This document shows positions 44,540 through 55,170 of a DNA stretch of 64,000 nucleotides, in pieces. Numbering within the stretch: the stretch's first letter is position 1; each line of letters opens with the position of its first letter. Source of the DNA: Erythrobacter sp. (GTDB lineage: Bacteria; Pseudomonadota; Alphaproteobacteria; Sphingomonadales; Sphingomonadaceae); NCBI GenBank assembly GCA_013822695.1, contig PNKW01000003.1, positions 1-64,000 of the forward strand, in the 5' to 3' direction. The notes below the pieces were generated by a model. The model was not told where the DNA came from. It made no database searches and was given only the letters and a program-made list of their open reading frames with translations. Both the position numbers and the translations under genes were made by a program.

Positions 44540-45927
44540 TTGGAGGTGAGCTCGGTCAGCAGCAGGCGGTAATATTCGAGGCTCTTCGCGATATTGCCCA
44601 GCGGCACGCGTTCGTCGAGGCCATGCGAGAAATCGTCGCTCTCGCGCATGAAGGTGCCGCTCGCCCCGTAGCTGGGGACGCCGAGCGCGCGGTACCACAT
44701 CGAATCCGATGCGCCCGAGGCCTGCGCGGCGACTACTGGAACCTTCCCGAAAGCTCCGTGGATCGCGCGCGTCGCGGCCCCGACGAAGGCCTCGTCATAG
44801 GGGGAAGCGGGGGCGTCGGTGGTATATTCGGGGTCGATCTCGCGGATCGTCATGGCCGGCTCGGCGGCGACCTTCTCGAGTTCGGCCCGCACCTCTTCCC
44901 GGGTGTGGCCGGGGAAGATGCGGCAGTTGACGTTCGCCGTCGCGCGCTGGGGCAGGGCGTTGCGGCCGTGTCCGGCGCTCGCAATGGTCGGCACGCAAGT
45001 GGTTGCGATCTTGCCGACATAGGCGGGGTTGCCGCGCAGCACGGCAATCGCGGCCTTGTCTGTTGGATCGGCGGCAAAGGCCCGCATCGCCGCGGCGAGC
45101 AGCGGGTCGGAGACGAAAGCGGCGGCCTTGGTGAAGTAGTCGCGGGTGATGTCGTTCACTTCCGGCGTGAAGTGATGCGCCCCGATCCGGCCCAATGCGC
45201 CCGAAAGCTGGACAATCGCATTCTCGTCGCGCGGGGTGGAGCTGTGGCCGCCTGCATTCGTCACTTCGAGGACGTAATCGGCGTAGGTCTTTTCCGCGCC
45301 TTGCCAGCTCCAGAAGGCGGGCTTGCCGCTCGCCTCGTCGAGCGCGCCCGAAGCGCCGTCGACATTGAGCACCAGCCGCGCGCCCTTCAGCCGCTCGGCG
45401 ATGGCCCTCGAGGTGATCATCGTCGTCTCTTCATCGCCCGAAAAGGCGAGCACGATGCTGCGTTCGGGCACGTAGCCGGACTTGCGCAGTTCCATCACCG
45501 CGACCATCGCCTGCACGGTGTCGAACTTGGTGTCGCTCGCTCCGCGCCCGTAGAGGTAGCCGTTCTCGACGACGGGCGTGAAGGGATCGCGCTTCCAGTC
45601 TTCCGGCTTGGCGTCGACCACGTCCATGTGCGCGGAGATGACGATGGGCCCGAGCGCGGGGTTCTTCCCCTTCCAGGTGGCGATGAAATAGGCGGTGTCG
45701 TCGAGCGGCACGATCTCGATCTCGGCCGCCTTCCACCCTGCGTCGATCAGCGCCTTGCGATACAGCGCGGCGACCTTGTCGGTGGCGTTGCCCTCGCCCC
45801 GCACCGAGCGCAGCGCAATTGCCTTGCTGGAGAGGTCCACCACTTGGCTCTCGGGCGGCGTGGCCGTTTGCGCAATCGCGGGCGCGGCGGCGCAGAGCGC
45901 GGCGGACAGCAGCAGTGTGAAGCGCAT
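44536..45927 (-). CDS. M20 family metallopeptidase
   Basis: IVISAHMDVVDAKPEDWKRDPFTPVVENGYLYGRGASDTKFD; LAFSGDEETTM; signal peptide. Confidence 0.9.
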   Translation of the reverse strand: MRFTLLLSAALCAAAPAIAQTATPPESQVVDLSSKAIALRSVRGEGNATDKVAALYRKALIDAGWKAAEIEIVPLDDTAYFIATWKGKNPALGPIVISAHMDVVDAKPEDWKRDPFTPVVENGYLYGRGASDTKFDTVQAMVAVMELRKSGYVPERSIVLAFSGDEETTMITSRAIAERLKGARLVLNVDGASGALDEASGKPAFWSWQGAEKTYADYVLEVTNAGGHSSTPRDENAIVQLSGALGRIGAHHFTPEVNDITRDYFTKAAAFVSDPLLAAAMRAFAADPTDKAAIAVLRGNPAYVGKIATTCVPTIASAGHGRNALPQRATANVNCRIFPGHTREEVRAELEKVAAEPAMTIREIDPEYTTDAPASPYDEAFVGAATRAIHGAFGKVPVVAAQASGASDSMWYRALGVPSYGASGTFMRESDDFSHGLDERVPLGNIAKSLEYYRLLLTELTSK

Positions 45928-45996
45928 CGGTAGTTCCCCCGTGGGTTGTTAGGTCGCGAGGCTATGGCAAACCGGTGCCCGCGACAACCGCCGCGC

Positions 45997-47604
45997 CTAG
46001 ATGCTGGAGAACCGCCGGAAGCTGCCGCCGTCGGCGAGCACCTCTTGCGCGCAGTTGTGGCCCGGTGCGCCGGTCACCCCGCCGCCCGGGTGGTTGCCCG
46101 CGCCGCACATGTAGAGCCCCTTCACCGGCCCGCGATAGGCCCCGTGGCCGAGCACGGGACGCGCGCTCCACAGCTGGTCGAGGCTCATGTGGCCGTGCAT
46201 GATGTCACCGCCGACCAGCCCGAACTTCTTGTAGAGCCCCTTCGGACTGAGCACTTGCCGCCCGAGGATCGAGGCGCGGAAGCCCGGCGCGTGGGCTTCG
46301 ACCGTGTCGATGATGGTGTCGGCGGCGGCGTCTTCCTCGTCATCCCAGTCGCGCCCGTCAGGGAGTTCGGGCGCGAATTGCTGGCAGAATAGGCTGGCGA
46401 CGTGTTGGCCCGGAGGCGCGAGGCTATCGTCGACTGTCGAGGGGATCAGCATCTCGACGATCGGGCGCTTCGACCAGCCATCGGCCTTGGCGTCGAGGAA
46501 GGCCTTGTCCATGTAGTCGAGCGTGGGCGCGATGATGATCCCGCTCTGGTGGTGCTCGCCCGGTTCGGGGAGGCAGGTGAAGCGCGGCAGCTCGCTAAGC
46601 GCGACATTCATGCGGAAAGTGCCCCCGCCCGCCTTGTAGCCGCGCATCCGGCGGCGGAAATCCTCGGGCTGGTGCTGTTCGGCGAGCATCTTGCCGTAAA
46701 GCAGCTTGGGCCCGACATTGGCGATCACGCGCTTGGCGGCGATTTCCTCTCCGCTTTCGAGCTTCACGCCTGCGACCGTATCGCCATCGACCAGCACCTC
46801 GGCAACCGGGCTTTCAAGACTGATCTCGACCCCTGCCTTGCGGCACACCTGCGCCATGATCTGCGTGATCGTGCCCATCCCGCCGATGCAATGTCCCCAC
46901 GCGCCCTTCTTGCCGTTCACCTCGCCGAAGACATGGTGGAGGAGGACATACGCGCTCCCCGGCGTGTCGGGGCTGGCATAGTTGCCGACCACCGCGTCGA
47001 AGCCGAAGGCGGCCTTCACCGCCTCGCTTTCGAACCACTGGCCGAGGAAGCTGGTCGCGGATTTGACGAAGAGGTCGAGCACGTCGCGCTTGGCAGCGAG
47101 GTCCAGCTTCGACAGACCCCAGCCCTGCGACGCGCCTGCGATCAGCGTGCGCAGGCCTTCACCGACATTGGGCGGGCTCTTGAGGGCAAGGCTGCGCAGC
47201 ACCTCGGCGACGCCTTCGAGCGCATCGTAGTAGGCAGGCAAGGTCGCGGCATCGGCGGCCGAGAAGCGCGCGAATTCGGCCTGGGTGCGCTCCAGCCCGC
47301 CGCCGAGCTTCAGATAACCGCCATCTTCCTGCGGCAGGAAATTGCTGATCGGCCGCTCGATCACGCGGTAGCCGTGCTCGGCGAGGCGCATGTCGCGGAT
47401 CACCTTGGGCTGGAGCAGGCTGACGGTGTAGCTCGCCACCGAATTGCGGAAGCCGGGGTGGAACTCCTCGGTCACCGCCGCGCCCCCGACGATATCGCGC
47501 CGTTCAAGGATGCGCACCTTCAATCCCGCCTGCGCGAGGTAGAAGGCGCAAGCGAGGCCATTGTGGCCCGCACCGATGATCACGGCGTCGTATTTCTGGG
47601 TCAT
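45997..47604 (-). CDS. FAD-dependent oxidoreductase, phytoene desaturase/retinol saturase-like
   Basis: YDAVIIGAGHNGLACAFYLAQAGLKVRILERRDIVGGAAVTEEFHPGF; MCGAGNHPGGGVTGAPGHNCA. Confidence 0.88.
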   Translation of the reverse strand: MTQKYDAVIIGAGHNGLACAFYLAQAGLKVRILERRDIVGGAAVTEEFHPGFRNSVASYTVSLLQPKVIRDMRLAEHGYRVIERPISNFLPQEDGGYLKLGGGLERTQAEFARFSAADAATLPAYYDALEGVAEVLRSLALKSPPNVGEGLRTLIAGASQGWGLSKLDLAAKRDVLDLFVKSATSFLGQWFESEAVKAAFGFDAVVGNYASPDTPGSAYVLLHHVFGEVNGKKGAWGHCIGGMGTITQIMAQVCRKAGVEISLESPVAEVLVDGDTVAGVKLESGEEIAAKRVIANVGPKLLYGKMLAEQHQPEDFRRRMRGYKAGGGTFRMNVALSELPRFTCLPEPGEHHQSGIIIAPTLDYMDKAFLDAKADGWSKRPIVEMLIPSTVDDSLAPPGQHVASLFCQQFAPELPDGRDWDDEEDAAADTIIDTVEAHAPGFRASILGRQVLSPKGLYKKFGLVGGDIMHGHMSLDQLWSARPVLGHGAYRGPVKGLYMCGAGNHPGGGVTGAPGHNCAQEVLADGGSFRRFSSI

Positions 47605-48779
47605 GCGCGGCGGCTCCATCCGGCGGGGGGTTGCAGTTCGAGGCGGGCCTCGGGGATCAGGTTGCGGATGCGGCGGCAGAAGTGGCGCAGGCACACCTCC
47701 TTGTCGCTCAGCGGGCCCATCGAGAAGCTGCGGCTCGCCATGCCCTGCTGGACGCGGGTGATGAGCGCGGTGTCCTCGGCGTTGACCTGGCGGTTGATGC
47801 GCCAGTTGAGATAGCGCGCGGCGCGCATCTCGCGGCGCCATTCGTAGTCAGGGGCATCGGGCAGGACATAGCTGATCTCGCGGATCAGGCAGGTGGTAGG
47901 GCCAGTGGGGAGCCATTGCATGAAGTCGATCTGGTCGGGATAGATGTCGAAGGCGACATTGGGCCAGAGCTTGAAATAGAGCCAGAAGCGCTGCTTGTCC
48001 TCGGGCAGGTGGGGCACGGGCGGGAGGAGCTTCTGGTACATCCGTTCGGACCAGTTGGCGCTCTCCCGGTCGATCATCGCGCCCCACATGCGGTCGACAT
48101 GAGCCTCGGCCTCGATCCCGTAGCCCTTGCCGAACAGGCGGGTGAGGCCGGGGTGCGCGACCGGGATGTGGAGCCCGTCGGAGTAATTGTCGCCGACATT
48201 CTTCCAGTTCACTTCCCTTGGGCGCAGGGTGACGCGGCCCAATGCTTCGAGCTCCTCGAAGCGGTAGGGCGCCACCATGGCCTCGTAAGGCGCCATCTGC
48301 TCCGCGACCGTGGGCCCGCCGTCGTCTTGCAGGCGCACGAAGATGAAGCCGCGCCACACCTCCAGCTCGACCGCGACCAGCCCGGCCTTCTCCCGGTCGA
48401 GCGTGGGATAGCTGGCGCTGTCGGGAACGCCCGTCAGCTTGCCGTCGAGATCATAGGTCCAGGCGTGATAGGGGCACACCAGCTTCTTCGCACAGCCGCT
48501 CGCCCCGTCGACCAGCCGCGAGCCGCGGTGGCGGCAGACATTGGTGAAGGCGCGCAATACGGAGTCCTGCCCGCGCACCACGATCACGCTCTCGCCGCAA
48601 GTGTCGAGCGTGTGCCAGTCGCCCGGCTTGGGAATGTCGCTGATGTGGCACACCACTTGCCAGCTCGGGCGGAACACCCGGTCGAGCTCGATCTGGTGGA
48701 ACTCCGCATCATGGTAGGTCCAGCTCGGCAGGCTCCAGCCCTCGAGCGGGTCGATATCGGGGAGGGGGTGAGTTGCCAT
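47601..48779 (-). CDS. Rieske-type aromatic ring-hydroxylating oxygenase alpha subunit
   Basis: Rieske CRHRGSRLVDGASGCAKKLVCPYHAWTYDLDGKL. Confidence 0.9.
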   Translation of the reverse strand: MATHPLPDIDPLEGWSLPSWTYHDAEFHQIELDRVFRPSWQVVCHISDIPKPGDWHTLDTCGESVIVVRGQDSVLRAFTNVCRHRGSRLVDGASGCAKKLVCPYHAWTYDLDGKLTGVPDSASYPTLDREKAGLVAVELEVWRGFIFVRLQDDGGPTVAEQMAPYEAMVAPYRFEELEALGRVTLRPREVNWKNVGDNYSDGLHIPVAHPGLTRLFGKGYGIEAEAHVDRMWGAMIDRESANWSERMYQKLLPPVPHLPEDKQRFWLYFKLWPNVAFDIYPDQIDFMQWLPTGPTTCLIREISYVLPDAPDYEWRREMRAARYLNWRINRQVNAEDTALITRVQQGMASRSFSMGPLSDKEVCLRHFCRRIRNLIPEARLELQPPAGWSRRA

Positions 48780-48818
48780 GCGCGCTTCCTTGCTTTACAT
48801 TCGTATAACAAGCCGAGC

Positions 48819-49415
48819 ATGCCCACACAACCCGCCTTTACCCGCGCCGATCCCGATGCGCGCCGACAGAGCCTGATCGCGGCGACCGCGCGCGTGCTCG
48901 CGGCGCGGGGTGCTGTGGGGGTCTCGGTGCGCACGATCTGCGCCGAGGCGGGGGTTTCGGCCGGGCTGCTCCGGCACTATTTCGCCAGCCTCTCGGACGC
49001 CATGGCCGCAACCTATCGCTGGATGGGCGCGGAGATCGACCGGGCGCTGGAAGAGGCCGTGGCGGCGGCTGGCCCCGAACCGCGCGCAAGGCTGCTGGCC
49101 TACCTTGCGGCCAATTTCCGCGCCCCGATCGCCACTCCCGAACTGCTTGCCACCTATGTCGCCTTCTGGAGCCTCACCCGCAGCGATCCCGCCGTGGCAG
49201 CGGTGCGCGCCGAGGTCTATGGGGGCTTTCGCCAAGGGCTGGAGGAACGCTTGCGCGCCTATCGCCCCGATCTGGCCGACGTGCGGGTGACGGCGGTGGC
49301 GCTGACCGCGCTGATCGACGGGTTGTGGCTGGAACTATCGCTCGGCCAAGCGCCGTTCAGTGCCGAGGAGGCCGAGGCGCTGGCCGCGCAGTGGCTCGAT
49401 GCGCTGACTGCCTAA
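48819..49415 (+). CDS. TetR/AcrR family regulator (BetI-like)
   Basis: RRQSLIAATARVLAARGAVGVSVRTICAEAGVSAGLLRHYFASLSDAMAATYRWM. Confidence 0.9.
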   Translation: MPTQPAFTRADPDARRQSLIAATARVLAARGAVGVSVRTICAEAGVSAGLLRHYFASLSDAMAATYRWMGAEIDRALEEAVAAAGPEPRARLLAYLAANFRAPIATPELLATYVAFWSLTRSDPAVAAVRAEVYGGFRQGLEERLRAYRPDLADVRVTAVALTALIDGLWLELSLGQAPFSAEEAEALAAQWLDALTA

Positions 49416-50704
49416 GGAGGGGACGGCCGACCGCCACGCCGCGCCCACAGAAAGAGCGGCACGCCCGCCGCCATCAGCACCAGGCTCCACCCGCTCGCTT
49501 CGACCCCAGCGCCCCAAAGCGTCCACAGCGCATAGGCGGCGCCGACGAGCGCTGCTTCACGTGCCACCTTCATCTTCCACGCCGCCAGCGCGCAAGCGAG
49601 GTAAAGCCACAGCGCCGCGCTGGTCGAAAGCAGCAGCACGAATTCGTAGATGCCCTGCATGTCCTTGCTGGCGTTGAACAGCAGGCAGAGCGTGGCGATC
49701 ATGCTCGACACCAGCAGCGCGCGGCGCGGGGTGCCGTGGCGGTCGGTCGCGGCGAACCAGTGCGGCAGCGTCCCCCGCTCGGCCATGGCGCGGGGCAGCT
49801 CGCCTTGCAGCAGCACCCAGCCATTGATCGCACCGACACAGCTGACGATCGCGAACAGCGTCACCAGCGCGGCGGGGCCGGGGTTCCAGTAGCGCTCGAC
49901 GAAGGTCGCGAAAGGCGCTGGCGAAGTCGCCGCCACCGCCTCGGGCAGCATCAACGCGATGGCCGAGCACACCAGCAGGTAGAGCACTCCGGTCAGTCCC
50001 GTGCCCCACATCGTCGCGCGCGGCACGTTGACCGCGGGGTTCTCGACCCGCGCGGCGGCGATGCTGGCGCATTCGAAGCCGAGCAGCGCGAACAGCGTCA
50101 GCGCCGCCGCGCCGCGCAGGTCGGTGCCGTTCAATTCGCTCATCACCAGCGGGCGGATCTCTCCCTTGCCCGTGCCCAGCACCAGCGCGGCGATCACGAT
50201 CACCGCCACCAGCGGCACGAGTTTCAGCAGCACCGTCACGATCTGGAACTGGCCCGCCGCGCGCACCCCGCGCAGGTTGACCAACGTCATCGCCCACACC
50301 AGCGCGATGGCGCAGAGTGCCGGGGCCATCGGCGTGGCACCGATGGCGGGGATAAAGGCCGAGAGGTAACTCACCGCCGCCACCGCAATCGAGACCACGG
50401 CGGTCCACACCGAGACCCAATAGACCCAGCCCACCAGAAAGGCCGGGATTTCGCCGAAAGCTTCTGTGACAAAGCCCGCCGGATCGCTCGCGCCGGGCCG
50501 CGCGCGGGTCAGCGCGGCGAGCACCCAGGCCAGCACCAGCGTGCCCGCGGTGGTGACGATCCAGCCCGCCACCGCATTCCAGCCGAAAGGGGCAAGGCTC
50601 GCCGGGAGCAGGAACACCCCCGATCCGATCATGTTGCCCATCACCAGCGCAATGGCAGCAAAAAGGCCGAGCTTGTGACCCGGCCTTTCTGTGGTTTGCG
50701 ACAT
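49412..50704 (-). CDS. APC family amino acid permease
   Basis: LGLFAAIALVMGNMIGSGVFLLPASLAPFGWNAVAGWIVT. Confidence 0.92.
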   Translation of the reverse strand: MSQTTERPGHKLGLFAAIALVMGNMIGSGVFLLPASLAPFGWNAVAGWIVTTAGTLVLAWVLAALTRARPGASDPAGFVTEAFGEIPAFLVGWVYWVSVWTAVVSIAVAAVSYLSAFIPAIGATPMAPALCAIALVWAMTLVNLRGVRAAGQFQIVTVLLKLVPLVAVIVIAALVLGTGKGEIRPLVMSELNGTDLRGAAALTLFALLGFECASIAAARVENPAVNVPRATMWGTGLTGVLYLLVCSAIALMLPEAVAATSPAPFATFVERYWNPGPAALVTLFAIVSCVGAINGWVLLQGELPRAMAERGTLPHWFAATDRHGTPRRALLVSSMIATLCLLFNASKDMQGIYEFVLLLSTSAALWLYLACALAAWKMKVAREAALVGAAYALWTLWGAGVEASGWSLVLMAAGVPLFLWARRGGRPSPP

Positions 50705-50717
50705 CGAGATCACAGGA

Positions 50718-53111
50718 TCAGAAATCGAAGCCCGCCTTCAGCCCGATGATGCGCGGGCGCGTGACGAAGTCGTAGAACACGCCGCCGGTGCTGCTCACCC
50801 CGTCAGGGTCGCCGCAGGTGGTCTCGACGCATTGCACCCCGCTGTTGATCACCCCGTTCGAATTGAACAGGTTGGTCGCATAGAGCTCGAACCTGAGGTT
50901 GTCCTTGCGCATGCCGATGCTGAAGTCGGCCACGGCGTAGGGGTCGAAGAAGCCCTTGATGGCGTTCTCGACCGTCCGCAGATCGCTCCGGCGGCGGCCG
51001 ATATAGGACACCGCACCCTGCACATGGCCGTCCCACCCGCCGATCGGGAATTCGTAGCGCGCGATCGCGTTGCCCTTGAACTTGGCGGTGATCGGCAGCT
51101 GCGTGCCCGCAGGGGCGAGCAGCGCATTCTCGCGCCCGTCGCCCGGGTCGAAGGTGCAATCGAACGCCGGATTGGCGATCCGGCAGAAATCGCGCCGGAT
51201 GGTGGCGTCGTTGTAGCTGCCGGAGGCCGAAAGCGTGAGCCCGCCCGCGCGATAGGTGAAATCGGCTTCGACGCCCCTGATCCGCGCGATCCCGGCGTTG
51301 CGGATCTCGGTCAGCCCGTTCTCGCCGAGGAAGGACAGCTGGATCTCGTTCCAGTCTTCCTGATAAATCGCGCCGTTGAAGGTGACAGCGCCGAAGGTCG
51401 TCTTCCAGCCGAGCTCGTAGTTGTCGAGCGTGTCGGGCAGGTAGGGCGGCAGGTTGCCGCGCCGGTTGATCCCCCCCGGCCGGAAGCCCTGCGACCAGGT
51501 GGCATAGACCAGAATGTCGGGCGTAATCTTGTAGGTCGCGTTGAGCTTGTAGATTGCGTCGGTGTCTGACGTGGTCTGGTCGAGATTGGTGCAGGGCGAT
51601 CCGGCGACGATCGGCGGACCAAAGCACACCGCCTCGCCCGTGCGGCTGGAATAGCCCGCGCTGAAGCCGAAGAAGCCCGCCAGCGAGTTCCTGTAGTTGT
51701 AAACCCGCGCGCCGCCGGTCACGGTCAGTTGGTCGGTGATATCGAAGCTGAGTTCGCCGAACGCGGCATAATCGCGGTCGACACGCTCCTGCCGGGTGAG
51801 CCAGATATTGCTCTCCGTCCCCGTCACCGTGATCGCGTCGGCGATGTCCTCGATGATGTAGTTCTGCGTGATGCGGTGATACTGGCGCTGCGCGAACACG
51901 CCGCCGATGAAGCGCAGCGGCGCATCCACCGGGCTCGACACGCGCAGTTCCCCGAAGACGCGGCGATAGCGGTCATTGCCCTGAATGAACTGGTTGGGGC
52001 TCACCAGATCGCCATTGTTGTCGGTGAAGTAGGCCCCGTAGCCGGCGAGCGCGTCATAGAAATAGGCGTAGTCGGAATAGTCTGACGCTGTTTCGGTGGT
52101 GCGCCAAAGGTGGCCGCCCGCAGCGACGAGATCCCAGCTGCCGATCTTGCCCTCGATGGTCAGCGCAGCCTGCAGCCACCTGTCCTTCGAGAATTCGGGA
52201 TTGTACTGCACGGTCTGGAGCGAGCGGGTGACCGCCGTGCTGCGCTCCTGCGCGAAGCTGCCGTCGGCGTTCTGGATCTGACCTATGAGAGTAGGGCGCA
52301 AGGTCCAGCTGTCGTTCAATTCAATCCCCAGCGCCACGCGCGCGCCGTAGGTGTCGACGTCGTTGTAATTGTCCTCGACCAGATCCGCGTTGTTCTGGGT
52401 GATGCCCGAGGTTGCAAAGGTGCGGCTGCCCGGGATGTTGTCGATGAAGCCGCCGTCGCGGCGATACCACGCCACGATGCGTAGCGCCGCCGAATCCGAG
52501 ATCCGGGCGTTGTAGAAGCCTTCGGCCACCCCGCCCAAATCGCCGCGGTTGACACTGTTCAGCTCGAAATCGACCGCGCCGTAGCTGTCCTTGTAGTCGG
52601 GCGCGTTGGTGACCAGCTTGATCGTGCCCGCCAACGAACTCGCGCCGTAGAGCGTGCCTTGCGGCCCGGCGAGCGCCTCGACCCGGGCAAGGTCATAGGA
52701 ATGGATGTCGAGCGCGCCCTGAATGGTCGTGATCGGCATTTCATCAAGATAGATGCCGACCGTGGGCAGCGAGGCCGAGTGATTGGCGTTCTCGCCGCTG
52801 GAAACGCCGCGGAAATAGACCTGGGTGAAGCCGGGGCCGAGGGTCTGCACCGTCACCGAGGGCAGAAACTTGGCGACGTCGCGAATTTCGTTGATCTGCA
52901 GCTCGTCAAGCGCCTCGGTGCCCAATGCGGTGATCGCGATTGGCACGTCCTGCAGGTTTTGCGAACGCTTCTGCGCGGTCACGATGATGACATTGTCGCT
53001 CTCGTCATCGACCGAGTCTTGCGCCATGACCGGCGTTGCCACCGTCATCGCGGTGCCTGCGAGAAGGGTTGCGGTAACAGCCCGCACCCTGGTGGTTTCC
53101 TTGAACGTCAA
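50718..53111 (-). CDS. TonB-dependent receptor (TTG start proposed after GGGAGG)
   Basis: VIIVTAQKRSQNLQDVPIAITALGTEALDELQINEIRDVAKFLPSVTVQTLGPG; terminal F at the C-terminus. Confidence 0.93.
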   Translation of the reverse strand: MTFKETTRVRAVTATLLAGTAMTVATPVMAQDSVDDESDNVIIVTAQKRSQNLQDVPIAITALGTEALDELQINEIRDVAKFLPSVTVQTLGPGFTQVYFRGVSSGENANHSASLPTVGIYLDEMPITTIQGALDIHSYDLARVEALAGPQGTLYGASSLAGTIKLVTNAPDYKDSYGAVDFELNSVNRGDLGGVAEGFYNARISDSAALRIVAWYRRDGGFIDNIPGSRTFATSGITQNNADLVEDNYNDVDTYGARVALGIELNDSWTLRPTLIGQIQNADGSFAQERSTAVTRSLQTVQYNPEFSKDRWLQAALTIEGKIGSWDLVAAGGHLWRTTETASDYSDYAYFYDALAGYGAYFTDNNGDLVSPNQFIQGNDRYRRVFGELRVSSPVDAPLRFIGGVFAQRQYHRITQNYIIEDIADAITVTGTESNIWLTRQERVDRDYAAFGELSFDITDQLTVTGGARVYNYRNSLAGFFGFSAGYSSRTGEAVCFGPPIVAGSPCTNLDQTTSDTDAIYKLNATYKITPDILVYATWSQGFRPGGINRRGNLPPYLPDTLDNYELGWKTTFGAVTFNGAIYQEDWNEIQLSFLGENGLTEIRNAGIARIRGVEADFTYRAGGLTLSASGSYNDATIRRDFCRIANPAFDCTFDPGDGRENALLAPAGTQLPITAKFKGNAIARYEFPIGGWDGHVQGAVSYIGRRRSDLRTVENAIKGFFDPYAVADFSIGMRKDNLRFELYATNLFNSNGVINSGVQCVETTCGDPDGVSSTGGVFYDFVTRPRIIGLKAGFDF

Positions 53112-53254
53112 CGCTGCCTCCCTGTGGCAATCTGCCAGTCCCCGCGGCAGACCGCCACACCACGCGCCGCTTGCCAAGCGGCTGCTTACCTTCAAGGTCC
53201 TGATGATGTTGTTTGCTTGCCCACTATGACAAATTTGTCACATAGCTGGGCGCG

Positions 53255-55057
53255 TCACGCGGGGCGATCAGCGTAGGTTTCCACAAGGTCGCCGAGCGCA
53301 TCGCGCAAGGGACCGAGCCACTGCGCATAGGGCTCCCACTGGTCCACGCCGTCGCGGTTGATCGGGCGGCGCACCTGCTCGGATGAAGCCGTCCGCACCG
53401 CGCGGGTGTTGCGGTGGAACGCGAGACACGCCTCCTCGAACGGCAGGCCGAGATAGGCGAGCATCGCGCGCACTTCGCCTTCCGGATCGTCGAGCAGCCG
53501 CTCGTGAATCACCCGGTGAATGCGCCCCGGCAGCACCCGGTCGTAATGATCCATCGCCCGCACGTAATCGGCATAGTAGCGGCCGATATGACCCAGCGCG
53601 TAGGTGAAGGCCTGCCCTTTGGCGAAGTGCTGGCGGAAGTTCGAAAAGCAGCAGTCCATCGGATTGCGCCGCGCGTCGATGATCTTGGCATTGGGCAGGA
53701 TCAGGTGGATGAGACCGGCATAGCTCCAGTTGTTGGGCAGCTTGTCGATGTAGAACGGCCGGCCGGTCTTGCGCTGTACCCGGGTACGCTCGAGGAACTC
53801 GGCGCCCAGCGCGGCGAACCGCTGCGGTTCCATGGCCGCGACCGCGCCCGGCCAGTCGCGCGGGTCTCCACCCGCCGCCGCGCCCGCCCACACCTTCGCC
53901 TCGCGCATGGCGATGGCGGGGATGTCGGGCAGCTCCATCGTGCCCTCGACAGCGGAATGGCTCGCGAGGATCTGTTCGAGCAGCGTCGATCCTGCGCGCG
54001 GCAGGCCGAGGATGAAAATCGGATCGGGCGCGGGATCGCCGACGCCATGGTGCTGCGCGAGGAACTCGGGGGTGAGGATTTCGATCACCCGGTCGACCTG
54101 CCGGGTGGTCGTGTCCGGATCATAGGCCAGCTCGCGGCTGCGAATGGCGTTGGCGGCGGCATAGTGGCGGAAGCTTGTCTCTGCCGACTTGCGGTCGCCG
54201 AAGGCCTTGCCGAGCGCGAAGTGCAGGTGGAAGGCGTCCTCGTCCGAAACCTCTGCCGCCAGCGCCGCCTCCATCGCAGCGATGTCGGCATCGTCGAAAG
54301 TCACGGTCTTGAGGTTGGCAAGGCTCCACCACACCTCGCCCAGATGCGGCTCCGCCGCCAGCGCATGGCGATAGGCGGCGATGGAGTCCTCGAGCCGCCC
54401 GACGGTCTTGAGCAGATGACCGTAGCTCATCCTCAGCTTGGCATGATCGGGGAAGGTCTGGACGAGCTCGCCATAGATCGCGAGCGCCTCGTCATAATCG
54501 CCGATACGCCCGAGCGTGGCCGCCAGAAGGTTGCGGCTGCTGACATTGGCCGGGTCTTGCGCCAGCACCTGTTCCAGCACCTCGCCCGCCTCGGCAAAGC
54601 GGTTCTGCTTGTAGAGCACCGTCGCAAGGTTGGCCTGCGCCGCGGTGAAGGCGGGGGCAAGCTCGATTGCCCGGCGCAGCAGGTTCTCGGCATCCCGGTA
54701 GCGCCCCAGCCGCCCGGCCAACTCTGCCATCATGCGGATCGCGGCTACGTCGGTCGGCTGGGCCGACAGGCGCTCGCGCAGCCCGGCTTCGGCGGCGGGC
54801 AGATCATTGGCCAGCAGCGCCTGCGCAATGGCGATCATCCGCGGATCACGCGCTGCGGCGCGAACGGCGTCCATCTCCGCGCGCGCCGCCTCCTCGTCAC
54901 GCCCCAGCTGGCGCAGCAGGCGGCCGAGCATGCGGTGGGCACCGGCATCGGCCGGGTTGCGCGCCGTGATGACGCGCAGCTCGGCGGCGGCCGCGGCAGG
55001 ATCGCGCCGCGCCAGTTCGACGATGGGCGACACCTGTCTTGCCTCGTTCTTGGTCAT
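53255..55057 (-). CDS. TPR-containing sulfotransferase family protein
   Basis: TPR repeats then PIFILGLPRAGSTLLEQILASHSAVEGTMELPDIP. Confidence 0.9.
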   Translation of the reverse strand: MTKNEARQVSPIVELARRDPAAAAAELRVITARNPADAGAHRMLGRLLRQLGRDEEAARAEMDAVRAAARDPRMIAIAQALLANDLPAAEAGLRERLSAQPTDVAAIRMMAELAGRLGRYRDAENLLRRAIELAPAFTAAQANLATVLYKQNRFAEAGEVLEQVLAQDPANVSSRNLLAATLGRIGDYDEALAIYGELVQTFPDHAKLRMSYGHLLKTVGRLEDSIAAYRHALAAEPHLGEVWWSLANLKTVTFDDADIAAMEAALAAEVSDEDAFHLHFALGKAFGDRKSAETSFRHYAAANAIRSRELAYDPDTTTRQVDRVIEILTPEFLAQHHGVGDPAPDPIFILGLPRAGSTLLEQILASHSAVEGTMELPDIPAIAMREAKVWAGAAAGGDPRDWPGAVAAMEPQRFAALGAEFLERTRVQRKTGRPFYIDKLPNNWSYAGLIHLILPNAKIIDARRNPMDCCFSNFRQHFAKGQAFTYALGHIGRYYADYVRAMDHYDRVLPGRIHRVIHERLLDDPEGEVRAMLAYLGLPFEEACLAFHRNTRAVRTASSEQVRRPINRDGVDQWEPYAQWLGPLRDALGDLVETYADRPA

Positions 55058-55170
55058 GGGCGCCCGCGTAACATGCGGCTGCGCGAGAGGGTAGTGGCCT
55101 TGCCGCTGACCTTGCCCTCGCGATCACCAAGCCCTACCCCGCCCCCGATCACAGAGCCGGAGACCGAACC

